The position numbers were made by a program, and so were the translations under genes. A stretch of DNA of 64,000 bases from Panax quinquefolius (taxonomy: Eukaryota > Streptophyta > Magnoliopsida > Apiales > Araliaceae): contig CM035170.1 of NCBI GenBank assembly GCA_020205615.1, forward strand, positions 8,860,311 through 8,924,310, written 5' to 3'. This document shows, piece by piece, positions 21,245 through 33,443 of this stretch. The number at the start of each line of letters is the position of its first letter. Within the stretch, counting starts at the first letter, position 1. Below the pieces are notes generated by a model. That model saw nothing but the letters and a program-made list of their open reading frames with translations, did not search any database and was not told the origin of the DNA.

Positions 21245-22370
21245 ATGGCATCTAAAAATGTTGTGATAAGCAATGAAGCATATGAGGCCGTTGAGTCACC
21301 CAACGATCGATACCGAGGATAATGTGCATCGGGATGGCAATAATCCTCGGTGAACAACGACACCAATGCCAAATGATGAATGATGATGCGTTTAGGAGCT
21401 TTTTAGAATTCATGCAACACCAAGCGAGAGAGACTCCTGTTCATAATGTAGGTGGAAACAATGGCAACCACGGTTGGTCATCACTTAGCGATTCAAGGGC
21501 TGGGACCACCGGAGTTTTTGGAAAGCGAGAACCACTTACGGCGAGGCGTGGATAAAGCGGATCACCAAGATATTTGATGTCTTGGGATGTTCGAAGAAAA
21601 AAGGTTCCCTTTGCCACCTTTATGTTGCGAGGAGAGGCGATTCTTGGTGGGAATCGGTAAAAGCGTACTCAACATGCCGCACGCCTTGAAGATGTCTTGG
21701 GAGAAGTTCGAAGAATTGTTCAACGACAAGTACTTTCCGAAAGTATTAAATCACATGAAGGAGGTTGAGTTCATCAAGTGGAGCAAAACAATATGAGCGT
21801 GTCGCGATCTGAAGCTAAGTTTGCGGAGTTATCCCATTTGCATCCCATTTGGTTGATAATGAGGAGCGAATGACACGAATGTTTCTGCGAGGTTTGAAAC
21901 CCGAAATCGTCGATACCTCATTTCTCACAAACTTTGTTTATATTCGGATGTTGTGAATAGGGCTCGATTAGTGGAAGCGCGATAATGAAACCAATGATAG
22001 AAGGATAACGACAACAACACGATAATAATCGTCTGCGGTGACAACGATTCGTCGAACAATGATAACCATCGTGGAAGAAATTATCATGCGAAAATGGTAA
22101 CCACTTGGTGGTAATCATCATAGCGAAGATAATAGAAGAAATGATTGATGGAAATTTCAAGAAGAAGATTTAACGATGGCGGGAAGGCGTCGGCAACTGA
22201 CACACCAACACCGACAACAAATTCTAGGGAGGAGAAACGACCGTCGGTTAGATCTACAAATGCGAGAGGAGGGACATATAAGTCCAAAGCTGTTCATGAC
22301 TTTCCAAGATATGTTTTAGTTATGGAAAAGAGCGGTCACATAGCTCGATTTTGTCTCATGTAGCGAAATC
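21245..22370 (+). pseudogene. Element A gag, heavily degraded
   Basis: ATG at 21245 (MASKNVVISNEA) aligns with the C gag start at 60289. Pieces in several frames correspond to C: the Q/H-rich MMNDDAFRSFLEFMQHQARE (21373), SWEKFEELFNDKYFPK (21693) and SGHIARFC (the end of a zinc knuckle, about 22330). Compared with C and D there are many 1-2-base losses, often where the others have GCAG or CCAG and A has GCG. The reading frame is beyond use. Confidence 0.8.
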
Positions 22371-22439
22371 AAGTCCGATTGGGGCGGTGGCACCAAAAGG
22401 TGGAATCTGGACAAAACAAAGTCGGTGGTTTCGGAAGAG

Positions 22440-23259
22440 CGTTTTTCGTGACTTCTCAAAGAAGCGAGTAACTTGAGCGAAGTTAGCACGGGTTAGTTAA
22501 TTATAAATTCTTGTGAAGTCTATACCTTATTAGAATCTGGGTTCTACCCATTATTTTATCTCTCTTTGCTTGCGCTCGATGTTTAAATTTAACTCTAGAA
22601 GTTAGACTTTGACTTATCGATTGAAACTTCGTTAGTAGAAACCTTCATTTCATGTCTTATCCAAGTCTTGGATGAGAGTCACGATTTTTAAATGATATTT
22701 CTATTGTTAATAAATCTCTGGCGTATTCTCGAAGGACTTCTTAGCCTACCCTAGGCGTGAAATCGAATTTTGTATTGACCCAGTACAAAACCCATTTCTA
22801 AAACCATTAAATATTTCTTCAACCAAAGCGAACATATAATGCGCCAAAGAGCGTTGGCTCGAGTTTATTGAAGATTACGATCGTACCATTCAATACCATC
22901 GTGGGAAAAGCGAAAGTGGTAGCTAACGTTTGAGTAGAAGATCGTATGTGCGTTCTGAGTGCGATGTTGTTAACACAAAAAAAAATCCATTTTATATGAC
23001 TTACAAATGATGAAGATAGAGTTAAAGACTCTAGGGACCCACGTGAAGATAACAAATATACGAGTAGAATCGACTTTAATCGATAAAGTTAAAATCGCTC
23101 AAGCTACACACTGGAGCTGATGAATATAAAGAAGAAGGTGCAAGAATGCGTTATTCTAGAAGTAAGAGTCGATGAAGAGAAAAAGCTCGAGCCTTGATTT
23201 ATTTGAAATCCTCGATCAAGTAGGAGCTATGGCTATAGACTACGCCTTTTACGCTAAGT
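22440..23259 (+). pseudogene. Element A: protease trace, RT stub and end of RNase H
   Basis: The stretch at 22500-22650 resembles the protease segment of C and F (NSCEVYTLLESG... for the usual catalytic-D segment). At 22685-22830 there is the RT N-terminal stub, with intervening domains missing. It then jumps to the end of RNase H (22855-23000: EDYDRTIQYH...-like, with the NVVADALSRRS equivalent degraded). Element D shows the same jumps. Confidence 0.65.
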
Positions 23260-23568
23260 ATGTCGCGTGTTCATAATGTTTTTCACATATCGATGTTACG
23301 TAAATATGTGGACGACCCAAATCACATTATTGCGTTAGAACCAGAAGAGATAGCAGAAGATTTAACGTACGAGGAGGTACCTGTCAAGATCTTGGATAGG
23401 AAAGAGCATGTCCTACGCAAGAAGGTTATACCACAAGTTAAGGTTTTGTGGAGAAACCATGCTATTGAAGAAATGACCTAGGAGTTGGAATCAGAAATGA
23501 AAGCGAGGTACCCTCACCTTTTCGAAACACCAGGTACGTACGTCAATTTCGAGGACGAAATTTCATAA
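23260..23568 (+). pseudogene. Element A: integrase tail with chromodomain-like segment
   Basis: MSRVHNVFHISMLRKYV, then a linker (DDPNHIIALEPEEIAEDLTYEEV) and VKILDRKEHVLRKKVIPQVK, VLWRNHAIEEMT. This is the typical Tekay/Del pol terminus, in which the last part resembles a chromodomain (VLWRNH..EE.TWE). A TAG at 23480 replaces the W codon of MTWELE, yet the downstream text (RYPHLFETPGTYVNFED) is still readable to the PPT. Confidence 0.9.
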
Positions 23569-23579
23569 GGAGGGGAGGT
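23567..23579 (+). other. Polypurine tract (A)
   Basis: AAGGAGGGGAGGT abutting the 3' LTR. The same tract precedes the E/F and D LTRs. Confidence 0.85.
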
Positions 23580-26178
23580 TGTAAAACCCCAACTTTTTAA
23601 TGAATAAAATCGAATTTCCTCTATTTATTATTGTGAATAATAAGGTGATAATTTGATATAATACTTTGGTTATGGGTGAAATGTGCAAATTTTGCAAAAT
23701 AAGCAAGTGGTTATAAAATATTTAATTGTCGGGGAATATTCGTTTTCTCGTGGAATATTCTTTCTGTCGGGGAATATTTATACGACGGCGCAGCCATTTG
23801 TGGGCCCATAACGGATAACGGTCGGATGAAGAAAATGAAAAAATTGAATAACGGAGTAGTTGTTACCGTTAAGACTATTGGAATACCCGGTGGTTAAAAT
23901 CGATGTCTGGCGTGGTTGCGATGCATACGGTATTACACATGATATTGATGAATTATTGATCCTTACGTGAAGAAAGCTTACTCGATAATTATTCACGATG
24001 AATTCTTTATTCAATATTTTATTTTATTGATTCAATAATTCTTTGCGTTGATATTTTATATTATTGTTGTTTGATAATTGTCATTTTGCATATCTCCATT
24101 ATCGGATCGATAATTCATATTATTTGAATAATATTATTAGATAGCATTATTGGCGATATCTAGAAAGTTATGTCGAGGAGAGGTTTGGTCACCTAATTGC
24201 GCGCTTGATGAAGAGAAATCCTTATCGGAAAAGCCCCTCTTTCACAGGAAAGCGACTTTGGTTGTCATAAATGTGATTACGTAATATTATTTGTGAATAA
24301 TTAATTATTGATTCATATGATAAAGAAATATTTATTTTATGTGGATATAAATGATGGATTTATTTATGTGGTTATTAATGAAGGAATTAATCTTTGAGAT
24401 GTTTTATCGATATATTTTGTCGGATTGGATATTTAAAATCATCCATTTGTGGATTTGGGTATTTTTGAACTTTTGGAATTTGGAAAACTTCAAAGCTACT
24501 TAAGTTGTGAGAATTTGATTTAGTGTGGAATGGACATAAAATTAAGTATTTTTACGATAAGCGGACTATTTTCTATGAATTATTAAAGTTTACGATTATT
24601 GTTTAAATGATAAAACATTTTGGAAAATTCTAGAATTGGTTGGTGAGAAATGTGCTCAATTGAATTTCAAATGTGGTGGGTGGCAATAATAATGAGTAAA
24701 ACCATCGGTGGCGAGTTAGTCTTCTATGGCGTTCTAAGCATTTTCCTATAAATAGGGTGCTTAGTTAGAATTTAAAATCACACGAAAATTCATAAGTTTT
24801 CTCTCTTTCTCTCTCTATATTATCGGCGTATTCTTGTGAGTATTTTGATACTTTGAGTGTTGCTATCTGGGTGCTGAGTTCCTTGACACTATATCCGATA
24901 TTCGGCCCGAAGTATTATCTTTTTGAGGTAAGGGATGTTATTTTCTTCATAAGTGATATTATTTCTTGATATCATTATCTTAAAATATTGGTTGGAACTT
25001 TTATCAAATTTGGAACTTTTCATGTCGGGGTTCTATTCATGAGTTACTATTCACGAGTTACTATTCACGAGTTACTATTCACGAGTTTCTTATTCACGAG
25101 TACTATTCACGAAGCATGATGATTTTTCTTGTGGAATTTCTATCTTTTGGTGTCAAAATTACTATTCACGTATCTGACTACTATTCACGTTATCTGACCT
25201 TATTCACGAATCTATTCATTCATGAAAAATAAATTTTTCTTCTTTTTTGTCCAAGATGTCTATTATGGTTACTATCTTTGATTGTATCCATGTTTTGATC
25301 TTTATTTTTGAATTTTACTTGAAATTGGTTATTATGAAGTATTTTTGAACTTGGATAAAGCATGTCTGAATCCTAATATTTGATCTTTTATCTCCTTTGG
25401 ATTCGTTTTCTTTAAGATATTTTTCATCATCCTCGGTCCTAAATGATGATATTCTTGAATATCTTTGGCTTTTGTAGTGCAAAGATGAATGATTAATGAT
25501 GAATATCTTTGGCACATGTAGTGCAAAGATGAATGATTACCTAATGAATATCTTTGGCCCGTAGTGCAAAGAGATGAGCAGTGTTGAGATGAACATGACC
25601 ATTTGGTGATACTGAATGAATATCTTTGGCTTGTAGTGCAAAGATGAATATTTGATTCAAGATGTATATTGATTGATGTTATAGGGATAAAATATTGATG
25701 ATGAACTTTTAAATCTTAGAAGATAGTAGAATTCTTTCTCTACTTGACTCTTCTAATGGATTATTATTCCATTGCGGTTGTTGATCTAAAACTTGTTGTC
25801 TATTATATTTTATCGAGATTTTTCCTGTTGAAGACTAATGATAATTTGTTGTATATTATCTTAGTCATAATATTTTCTTCTTGGGCTAGTTGAGCTCACC
25901 CTTTCTTTCATTTGTTCTCTTGAAATGAGAATATAGTTGGGACTTGTCGGGGAATGGATTGATGATCCGGATGGTTGCATTAGTAGTCCTCACTATTACG
26001 TGAAATAGCGTATCAATAATTGTAATGAGGACCCCTTTTGAGTTTTTATCATGTCATTAGACAATAGTTGTATTCAAACTCACGATATATATGTTATTAA
26101 TAAGTATTTTGCGACGATTGTTGTATTCTTGAAGTTGTATTTGGGTTGGGTTGAATGGACCATGTTTTGGCGACTCTA
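23580..26178 (+). repeat. 3' LTR of element A
   Basis: TGTAAAACCCCAACTTTTTAATG start. It collinearly matches 18293-21000, with a U3 stem-loop near 24204-24228, TATA at 24747-24754, donor-like GAGGTAAGG at 24925, TTACTATTCACGAG repeats (25025-25200) and hairpin units (25450-25650). The last ~100 bases are shuffled relative to the 5' LTR. Confidence 0.85.
24747..24754 (+). promoter_or_regulatory. TATA box (A, 3' LTR)
   Basis: TATAAATA in CCTATAAATAGGGTGC, as in the 5' LTR. Confidence 0.7.
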
Positions 26179-26517
26179 TCTCATTTTTTGAACAAATGGA
26201 TATTTGGATGGAATTCACCCCTTTTTAAACACTGACGCAGCCAATTACTCGAGACTGAATCTGAGATATCTGAAAACAATGAAAAAAAATCTTTGAACAA
26301 AGCCTCAAGTGTAAATAATATAATTTCCAAAGATCTGAATGAAATATATCTCAATCAATGAAATTAATGAAACCAATAGAAGAATAAAGAAATAACGAAC
26401 TGAAGAAACTAACTCAATGAATTGAACTGAACAGAAACAAACAAAACTATTACAATGAAATAATAGGTTGAATCAAATGGTTGAGTTTTATTTCATACCG
26501 AGTGAGCTCAGAAATAT

Positions 26518-26612
26518 ACATTGCCACACAGGCAAGTCAAAATAATGTCACACAGGCAAGTCAAATGATGCCACACAGGCAACCAAAATAATGTCACACA
26601 GGCAAATCACAC
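26518..26612. repeat. CACACAGGCAA minisatellite (B, 3' LTR)
   Basis: Four units of TGCCACACAGGCAAGTCAAA or ATGTCACACAGGCAA type. The same array is at 30683-30777. Confidence 0.85.
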
Positions 26613-27554
26613 ATTGGACCGCAAATCCAAATGTATGCAAATCGGATATGTGTGTTTGGCACAACATCACAAATCCGCAGAACAGAAAACTAGGGTTAAC
26701 ACATACGCCTCCGACAACAAAACACCAAATGACCCACTTCCTCCGGAGCCCAAAACGGAGACGCTGTGGACTAATCACACTGCCATGGAAAGTGCCATGC
26801 CTCTCGTGCCAAGACGACATGTCTGTGGTACCCCCACAGGTGGTTATAGCTCAGGTATACCCTACGGTATATTCTAACAAAAATACTATGTCACAACACA
26901 TGCGACATAATACCAACAAAAGGGTTCTATATGTACATGTTGAACCAAATCAAATTATAGTCACAAGGTCTCAAAAAGAAGGTAGCAACATGTACCGCTC
27001 TACAATTATCAAAAATAAATACTAAACATGATATCCTAATTCAAAGAGTACAAATACGAGTCATGTGTATCAACTCCAAAATGAAACTAATATATTTATT
27101 TCACAGGAGACAATTATGTGAAATCATAACAGAATTCGAAACAAGGAAACAAACGAACAAATCAAATTTAACAAGAGTATCACTGAAAAGAGTACGGAAT
27201 CCGTACATGAGTTAAGAAACATCATACCCAAAATTATAATCCGAATATAACTCGTTAAATTCCTTCCGTCCGAACTAATTAAACAAAATAATAAATAAGT
27301 ATAATTAGTGAATTATTATTATTACCCAAAATATATTCCAAATATAACTTGTTAAATTCTCTCCGTCCGATCTAATAAAATAATAATAATACGATTATAA
27401 GTTACTTAATAATTATAATATATATTAGTATGAAATTAATTCCTCCAATTACATGATTTATATAAGACAACCCAAATTAAATTATCTTATATCTTCTAAT
27501 CGTATTTTTTTTCTTTTTTATATATATATATTTTAACAAATCAGAACATTAATA

Positions 27555-27706
27555 TATGCTATATATATATATATATATATATACATATGGATATATAAAT
27601 CATTATTACACTACAAAAGTACAGTAGCTTTTATTTTCTTATATCAACGAACTTTTTTTTTTTAATTAACTCAGGGCCATCATAATAGTTTCTGAAATAC
27701 AACTGT

Positions 27707-27742
<36 letters not shown>
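27555..27742. repeat. (TA)n runs in the B LTR
   Basis: Two TA arrays (about 27560-27582 and 27711-27740), longer than in the other LTR copy. Confidence 0.85.
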
Positions 27743-27743
<1 letters not shown>

Positions 27744-28389
27744 ATATGTCATTGACTCCTTGCTTGACAACTTCGGCCCTTAATTTGAAATCTTTTTTTT
27801 TTCAGCAGGTTCAATAACTTTAAAAAAAAAATCATCAAAAGTATAGCATGACTACACGACTCAGTCTCAAGTGCAATAATATATTATATATTAATAATTG
27901 ATAATTGATAATTCTCCAGTTCCTATACATACACACATATCTATCCGGTAGCCTTTTGGGAAAGGGGGGTGTTACAAATCAAATCATTGATATCTTACTT
28001 ATCAAAATTTCTAGCATTAAGTTCACACAAAAAGGAAAAATTCACAATATTGACAAACCTGTTATATTTTTCTCCTCTTCTGTTCCTTTACAGCCGCTAC
28101 TCCTCTTCTTTTCTTTTACGTATCAAAATAAATGCTCAGTAGAATTAGGTTTACTTATCTATTTATTTATTAAAGTATATTATTAGTTTTCTTAATTATA
28201 ATAGGATTTAATATTACCCAAATATGAAAATCCAATTAGTTTTAAGTCCCAATTTAATGAAATTCCTTATTTATTATAGCCCAAATAAATTAAATACAAT
28301 TTGACCCAAATAAAAACATAGTCCAATTAATATGTTATAAAACAAAAAAATAAAATTTTATTATTTAATATTTTTTTTCGGGTATTACA

Positions 28390-28402
28390 TCACCTACCCC
28401 TT
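28390..28402 (-). other. Polypurine tract (B)
   Basis: AAGGGGTAGGTGA on the minus strand, directly before the LTR start TGTAATACCC. Confidence 0.8.
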
Positions 28403-28404
28403 AA

Positions 28405-28525
28405 AAAGGATTCCGTCCCTGGAATCAAAAGAATGAACGTACCTAATTATCAAAAGATGCGGATACTCCGCTCGAATAGACTCCTCTATCTCCCAAGTAG
28501 CTTTCCGCTCTGAATAATTTTACCA
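28405..28525 (-). pseudogene. Element B: integrase C-terminal tail
   Basis: The minus frame reads SERKATWEIEESIRAEYPHL and ends near the gypsy-typical F-DSRDG. It is the last ~35 residues of a chromovirus integrase/chromodomain (the A-T-W-E signature is kept). Everything upstream is missing. Confidence 0.75.
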
Positions 28526-28539
28526 CAAGTCTTTAACAA

Positions 28540-28726
28540 AAAGAATTATCTTTCTCAATTTTAATTTAATCAGTTATTTAATTACCAACTAAAATAATTT
28601 AATTTTCCCAACAAAACAAGGAAGAAAAGAGGGAAACAAAAATCATTTACCTTTTCTAATTTAAATACAATTGTATACAATAAAATTAATTAATATTTAA
28701 TTTTAAAAAAAATATAGGTTATTACA
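28540..28726 (-). repeat. Fragment of a second gypsy LTR inside B
   Basis: On the minus strand a new LTR-like start, TGTAATAACC, lies at 28726, preceded (28727-28760) by GACGGAATTATTTTTAAGGGGTG, a PPT-like context similar to but different from that of B. About 190 bases remain. Confidence 0.55.
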
Positions 28727-30120
28727 TTTTTCACCCCTTAAAAATAATTCCGTCCTCGGAATTCAAATAAGCTACAAAAAATAAATAAATTTATTTACAA
28801 CATAGCGTCGCCATTTGTAACGATCAACACGGATAAGTCATCGATCGACGTAATTATAAATGTACTTGTAAAAGATTCTTCAACTACCGTGTCAAGTCTT
28901 GGTAAGGTTCTTCGTGTTGCATCAAACTAGGTCACATGATCCACCGTTGGTGCGGCTGTCGCTAATATCTTTGAGTTTAATTCTTGTAAACGTACTCTTC
29001 GGAACATAATTCGAAATCACAAAAAAAAAAATTCTTCATCTAAACACGATTCGAATACCCAAAATATTTAAAATTATTTTTAATTCGTAAAACGTTTTTC
29101 CACACATGACAAAGATTTAACAAATTATTTTTATTTATATTTATTTATTTTACATAAATTCATGCAAAACTTCAATGACATCGGATAAACAAAACAATTA
29201 TGTAAACTATATTACCAACTCTCCCCAAGTCCTCAAGAGCTTCAAAATATCTCATCCTCAATTTGAACTAGTTCTCAAATATTATTACACCGAAGAATAT
29301 ACTACTACTATCTCTTTACCACCATATCAAACTCTAAGTCAAATATTCTACTATCTGCATAAGCAAACTATAAATATTCAAGATCTCTCAAAATCAATTG
29401 AATTTTATCACTTACTATCTAATTATATAATAAATCATTCATCCCTTATTGCAAACCTTAATCTAATAAATTTCAATGTCTCCCCATATTATCATAAATA
29501 AACTTTATAGAACATAACTCCAATATCCTACTAGAAATAGTCACAAAATTGATCATTAACTCCAAATAATTCACTTAATTACCTCGAATATCAACAACTA
29601 AAAAAATTACAAGAAATCCTCTATACTTAATAGTTTTCACCCTTATCATAATAGCCCATCAATACACATACCTCAAATTATCCACAAGCGTAACATAAAC
29701 AAAATCATCATCAAAATCAAATCCTCAATTCTAAGATCATAATAAATTGTCACCAAAAACAACTCTAACAAATAATTTTCCAAAATTAAAAACTCACTTA
29801 TACAAATACTCACATCATAATCATATAATCATTTCTTAACTGTACAAAATATCCAACCACAATCACATATTTATTCTCCTTAATGATATCCAATCACAAT
29901 CCTTAACTAATATTATTGCTCCAGTGCATAACAATAATAATCTTAACAAATTATCTCAACTTCTCAAATCAACTACAACTCGAAGAGAGGATGGCACTTA
30001 GTCAAAATAAAGACACACCAAACAGAGAACAACATCAAATCAAACTCCTACGTCTACCCAATGATATACCCACAACTCACAGGTAAAACCTAAATAGGTT
30101 TTCTACAAGAAAGAACCTAA
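28727..30120 (-). other. Non-coding interior of element B
   Basis: AT-rich with a strand bias (C-rich on plus). No gag or pol motif is readable. The 108-codon plus-strand frame at 29175 has no family resemblance and lies antisense to the element. This is probably leader plus spacer DNA of B. Confidence 0.5.
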
Positions 30121-30132
30121 GCTTTGATACCA
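30121..30132 (-). other. Primer binding site (B)
   Basis: TGGTATCAAAGC on the minus strand, four bases from the 5' LTR end. Confidence 0.85.
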
Positions 30133-30136
30133 TCTC

Positions 30137-32404
30137 TGTAACACCCCCTTCCCGAAAAGGAAAGGGAGGTCACGTGCAAAGCACAACAAACCTCAAAATA
30201 AGTAAACAGAGCACTAATAACTTCAAAATATTAATAATGATATCCATCAATGAAGTACTAAACACAATTCTCCAACAAGAGTCAAACTAATCAAAACTAA
30301 AAAATATTGAATCAACCTAGATGGTCAAAGACAATACTCTCATCACACTAGCCCTGAATCAACCACCTGCAAACTGCATGGGAAGAAAAACCTGACATGA
30401 GCCCAATTGCAGATTACGGATCACAGGATATATACAAAAACAACTGAGAAAAAAATACTGAACAAAGCCTCAAGTGTAAATAATATAATCTCCAAAGATC
30501 TGAATGAAATATATCTGAATCAACAGAATTGACGAAACCAATAGAAGAATAAAGAAATAACGAACTGAAGAAACTAACTCAATGAATTGAACTGAACAGA
30601 AACAAACAAAACTATTACAATGAAATAATAGGTTGAATCAAATGGTTAAGTTTTATTTCATACCGAGTGAGCTCAGAAATATACATTGCCACACAGGCAA
30701 GTCAAAATAATGTCACACAGGCAAGTCAAATGATGCCACACAGGCAACCAAAATAATGTCACACAGGCAAATCACACATTGGACCGCGAATCCAAATGTA
30801 TGCAAATCGGATATGTGTGTTTGGCACAACATCACAAATCCGCAGAATAAAAAACTAGGTTTAACACATACGCCTCCGACAACAAAACACCAAATGACCC
30901 ACTTCCTCCGGTGCCCAAAACGGAGACGCTGTGGACTAATCACACTGCCACGGAAAGTGTCATGCCTCTCGTGCCAAGACGACATGCCCGTGGTACCCCC
31001 ACAGGTGGTTATAGCTCAGGTATACCCTACGGTATATTCTAACAAAAATACTATGTCACAACACATGCGACATAATACCAACAAAAGGGTTCTATATGTA
31101 CATGTTGAACCAAATCAAATTATAGTCACAAGGTCTCAAAAAGAAGGTAACAACATGTACCGCTCTACAATTATCGAAAATAAATACTAAACATGATATC
31201 CTAATTCAAAGAGTACAAATACGAGTCATGTGTATCAACTCCAAAATGAAACTAATATATTTATTTCACAGGAAATAATTATGTGAAATCATAACAGAAT
31301 TCGAAACAAGGAAACAAACGAACAAATCAAATTTAACAAGAGTATCACTAAAAGAGTACGGAATCCGTACATGAGTTAAGCAACGTCATACCCAAAATTA
31401 TAATCCAAATATAACTCGTTAAATTCCTTCCGTCCGAACTAATTAAACAAAATAATAAATAAGTATAATTAGTGAATTATTATTATTATTACCCAAAATA
31501 TATTCCAAATATAACTTGTTAAATTCTCTCCGTCCGATCTAATAAAATAATAATAATACAATTATAAGTTACTTAATAATTATAATATATATTAGTATGA
31601 AATTAATTCCTCCAATTACATCAATTATATAAGACACCCCAAATTAAATTATACTATATCTTCTAATCGTATTTTTTTTCTTTTTTTTTATATATATATT
31701 TTAACAAATCAGAACCTTAATATATGCTATATATATGTATATACATATGGATAATATAAATAATTATTACACTACAAAAGTACAGTAGCTTTTATTTTCT
31801 TATATCAACGAACTTTTTTTTTAATTAACGTAAAAAAAAAATCATCAAAAGTATAACATGACTACACAGCTCAGTCTCAAGTGCAATCATATATTATATA
31901 TTAACAATTGATAATTGATAATTCTCCAGTTCCTATATATACACACATATCTATCCGGCTGCCTATTGGGAAAGGGGGGTGTTACAAATCAAATCATTGA
32001 TATCTTTCTTATCAAAATTTCTAACATTAAGTACACACAAAAAGGAAAAAATTCACAATATTGACAAACCTGTTATATTTTTCTCCTCTTTTGTTCCTTT
32101 ACAGCCGCTACTCCTCTTCTGTTCTTTTACGTATCAAAATAAATGCCCAGTAGAATTAGGTTTAATTATCTATTTATTTATTAAAGTATATTGTTAGTTT
32201 TCTTAATTATAATAGGATTTAATATTACCCAAATATGAAAACCCAATTAGTTTTAAGGCCCAATTTAATGAAATTCCTTATTTATTATAGCCCAAATAAG
32301 TTAAATACAATTTGACCCAAATAAAAATATAGTCCAATTAATATGTTATATAACAAAAAAATAAAATTTTATTATTTTATATATATTTTTTTCCGGGTAT
32401 TACA
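30137..32404 (-). repeat. 5' LTR of element B
   Basis: Starts (minus) TGTAATACCCGG and ends GGGGGTGTTACA, so the ends are inverted. A second GGGTGTTACA-type string occurs inside at 31975-31985. The five bases beyond the LTR (AGAAT) have no partner because the other LTR is truncated. The minisatellite is repeated at 30683-30777. Confidence 0.88.
30683..30777. repeat. CACACAGGCAA minisatellite (B, 5' LTR)
   Basis: Same four-unit array as in the 3' LTR, with unit number conserved. Confidence 0.85.
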
Positions 32405-32606
32405 AGAATCTTCTACAGCTGTCACATATAATAATTCCCAATGAATAATAGGGATTTCTTCCTTACAAGCTTCTGAATTCACTTGACAGTAATCTGCTGT
32501 AGTTTAGCAGATTTGATTGTTCCCCTCAATATCATTTAATTCCTTGCCATCCTTCATAAAAGAAAGTCTCAATTTAGGAAAATCCAAATTAATAGTACTG
32601 TACTTA
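32405..32606 (-). pseudogene. Possible gypsy protease/RT spacer remnant
   Basis: The minus-strand translation gives LDFPKLRLSFMKDGKELND, then, after one stop, NSEACKEEIPIIHWELLYVT. This resembles the region between protease and RT in gypsy elements such as J. It could be J resuming to the right of the nested insertions, but the RT core that should lie between is absent, so the link is speculative. Confidence 0.35.
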
Positions 32607-32626
32607 TGTTAGAATTTGAACCAAAA

Positions 32627-32856
32627 TTAAAGTGGATTCTAATAATTATTTTAAATGAATATACATATCAATGTGTTCCCATGAGTAGATTAAATTAAGT
32701 ATTTGGAAGCTCAAATTCATGGAGTAATGAATGAGATATTAAAGTGGGTTTTAATAATTATTTTAAGTGAATCCGCATATCAATGTGTTCTACTCTAAGA
32801 GTAGATTAAATTAAGTATTTGGAAGCTCAAATCTATTGAGTAATGAATGAGATATT
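32627..32856. repeat. 112-bp tandem duplication
   Basis: TTAAAGTGGATTCTAATAAT... (32627) repeats as TTAAAGTGGGTTTTAATAAT... (32739). Both copies end in GAGTAATGAATGAGATATT. Confidence 0.85.
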
Positions 32857-33435
32857 AATTCTCAAAGATCACATTTAGAAATAATAAATGATAATAAATA
32901 TATGTGGGAAGCCAAGTCCCACATTGGTTAAGAACTAAAGATTTAATAGGTTTATATACATGAAAGTTGTTCTTGAGTTTGGGCCCCAAGGGGCACCCCA
33001 CTTTTGGGAAGGGAGAGAATTTAGCCAATACTGGGTTTGAATCCACACGTGTGCCACTACCGACTGGCTTGTGCTTGTGGGTTTGGGTCATTATATATAA
33101 TTTTTTGGATAAATTTATTTAAATTTTTTATTTAAATTTTAATTTTAATTTTATTTTAGTTCTATTATCAAAACTGTGTCATTTTGATAAATATTATTTA
33201 TTATTATCAAAACTGTATCGTTTTGAGAAGCAGTATCTGCTGAAAGGGTATTAGTCTGAACGGAATCCCTAAAACTACATCGTTTTATCGCGCCTTTTCT
33301 GTTAAACCTAAAACTATGGCGTTTTATGGATCTGAACGGATGTGCCTATTCTGCTACGCTTTAAAACTACATCATTTGTGATTAAAGGCGTCTTTTCAGT
33401 AAGTTATGTCCCTTCTGATGGGTCACTCACCCTCC

Positions 33436-33443
33436 TATAAATA
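33436..33443 (+). promoter_or_regulatory. TATA box in the 32.6-33.5 kb LTR
   Basis: TATAAATA in CCTCCTATAAATAGATAGGG. It suggests the LTR is in plus orientation. Confidence 0.6.

Larger units (their letters stand above)
18293..26178 (+). mobile_element. Element A: decayed Tekay/Del-like Ty3/gypsy
   Basis: Two LTRs of about 2.77 and 2.6 kb flank a 2.5-kb interior with a PBS, gag, traces of protease, the end of RNase H, the integrase tail and a PPT. Most of RT and integrase is missing, with the same breakpoints as element D. The 5' LTR lacks its first few bases, so no TSD can be read, and the 3' LTR's last ~100 bases are rearranged. Confidence 0.85.
26273..28389 (-). repeat. 3' LTR of element B, truncated
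   Basis: Near-identical to 30450-32404. It starts (minus) TGTAATACCCG. A TA microsatellite region (27555-27742) and a GCCACACAGGCAA minisatellite (26518-26612) lie inside. The 144-codon plus-strand frame at 26591 is not a gene (see rejected). Confidence 0.88.
26273..32404 (-). mobile_element. Element B: Ty3/gypsy with large LTRs and little coding content
   Basis: Minus-strand element. The 5' LTR is 30137-32404, the PBS 30121-30132, the PPT 28390-28402 and the 3' LTR 26273-28389 (its last ~320 bases are missing). Between PPT and PBS are only 1.7 kb, holding an integrase tail and otherwise no domain. It resembles a large retrotransposon derivative (LARD-like). Confidence 0.85.

Noticed and set aside
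18293..26178. Intact autonomous Tekay element
   Set aside because: RT and integrase cores are absent, and gag has many shifts.
26591..27025. 144-codon plus-strand ORF conserved in both B LTRs (also 30756-31190)
   Set aside because: It is antisense to element B and duplicated only because the LTR is. By eye about 8 base changes alter the amino acid and about 3 are silent, as expected without selection.
29175..29501. 108-codon ORF in the interior of B
   Set aside because: No motif; antisense to the element; AT-rich chance frame.
30137..31985. Separate inverted-repeat element TGTAACACCCCC...GGGGGGTGTTACA
   Set aside because: Similarity between the two B copies continues another ~420 bases past 31985 to GGGTATTACA, next to a good PPT in the other copy, so the LTR border is 32404. 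The inner string is unexplained but not an element end.
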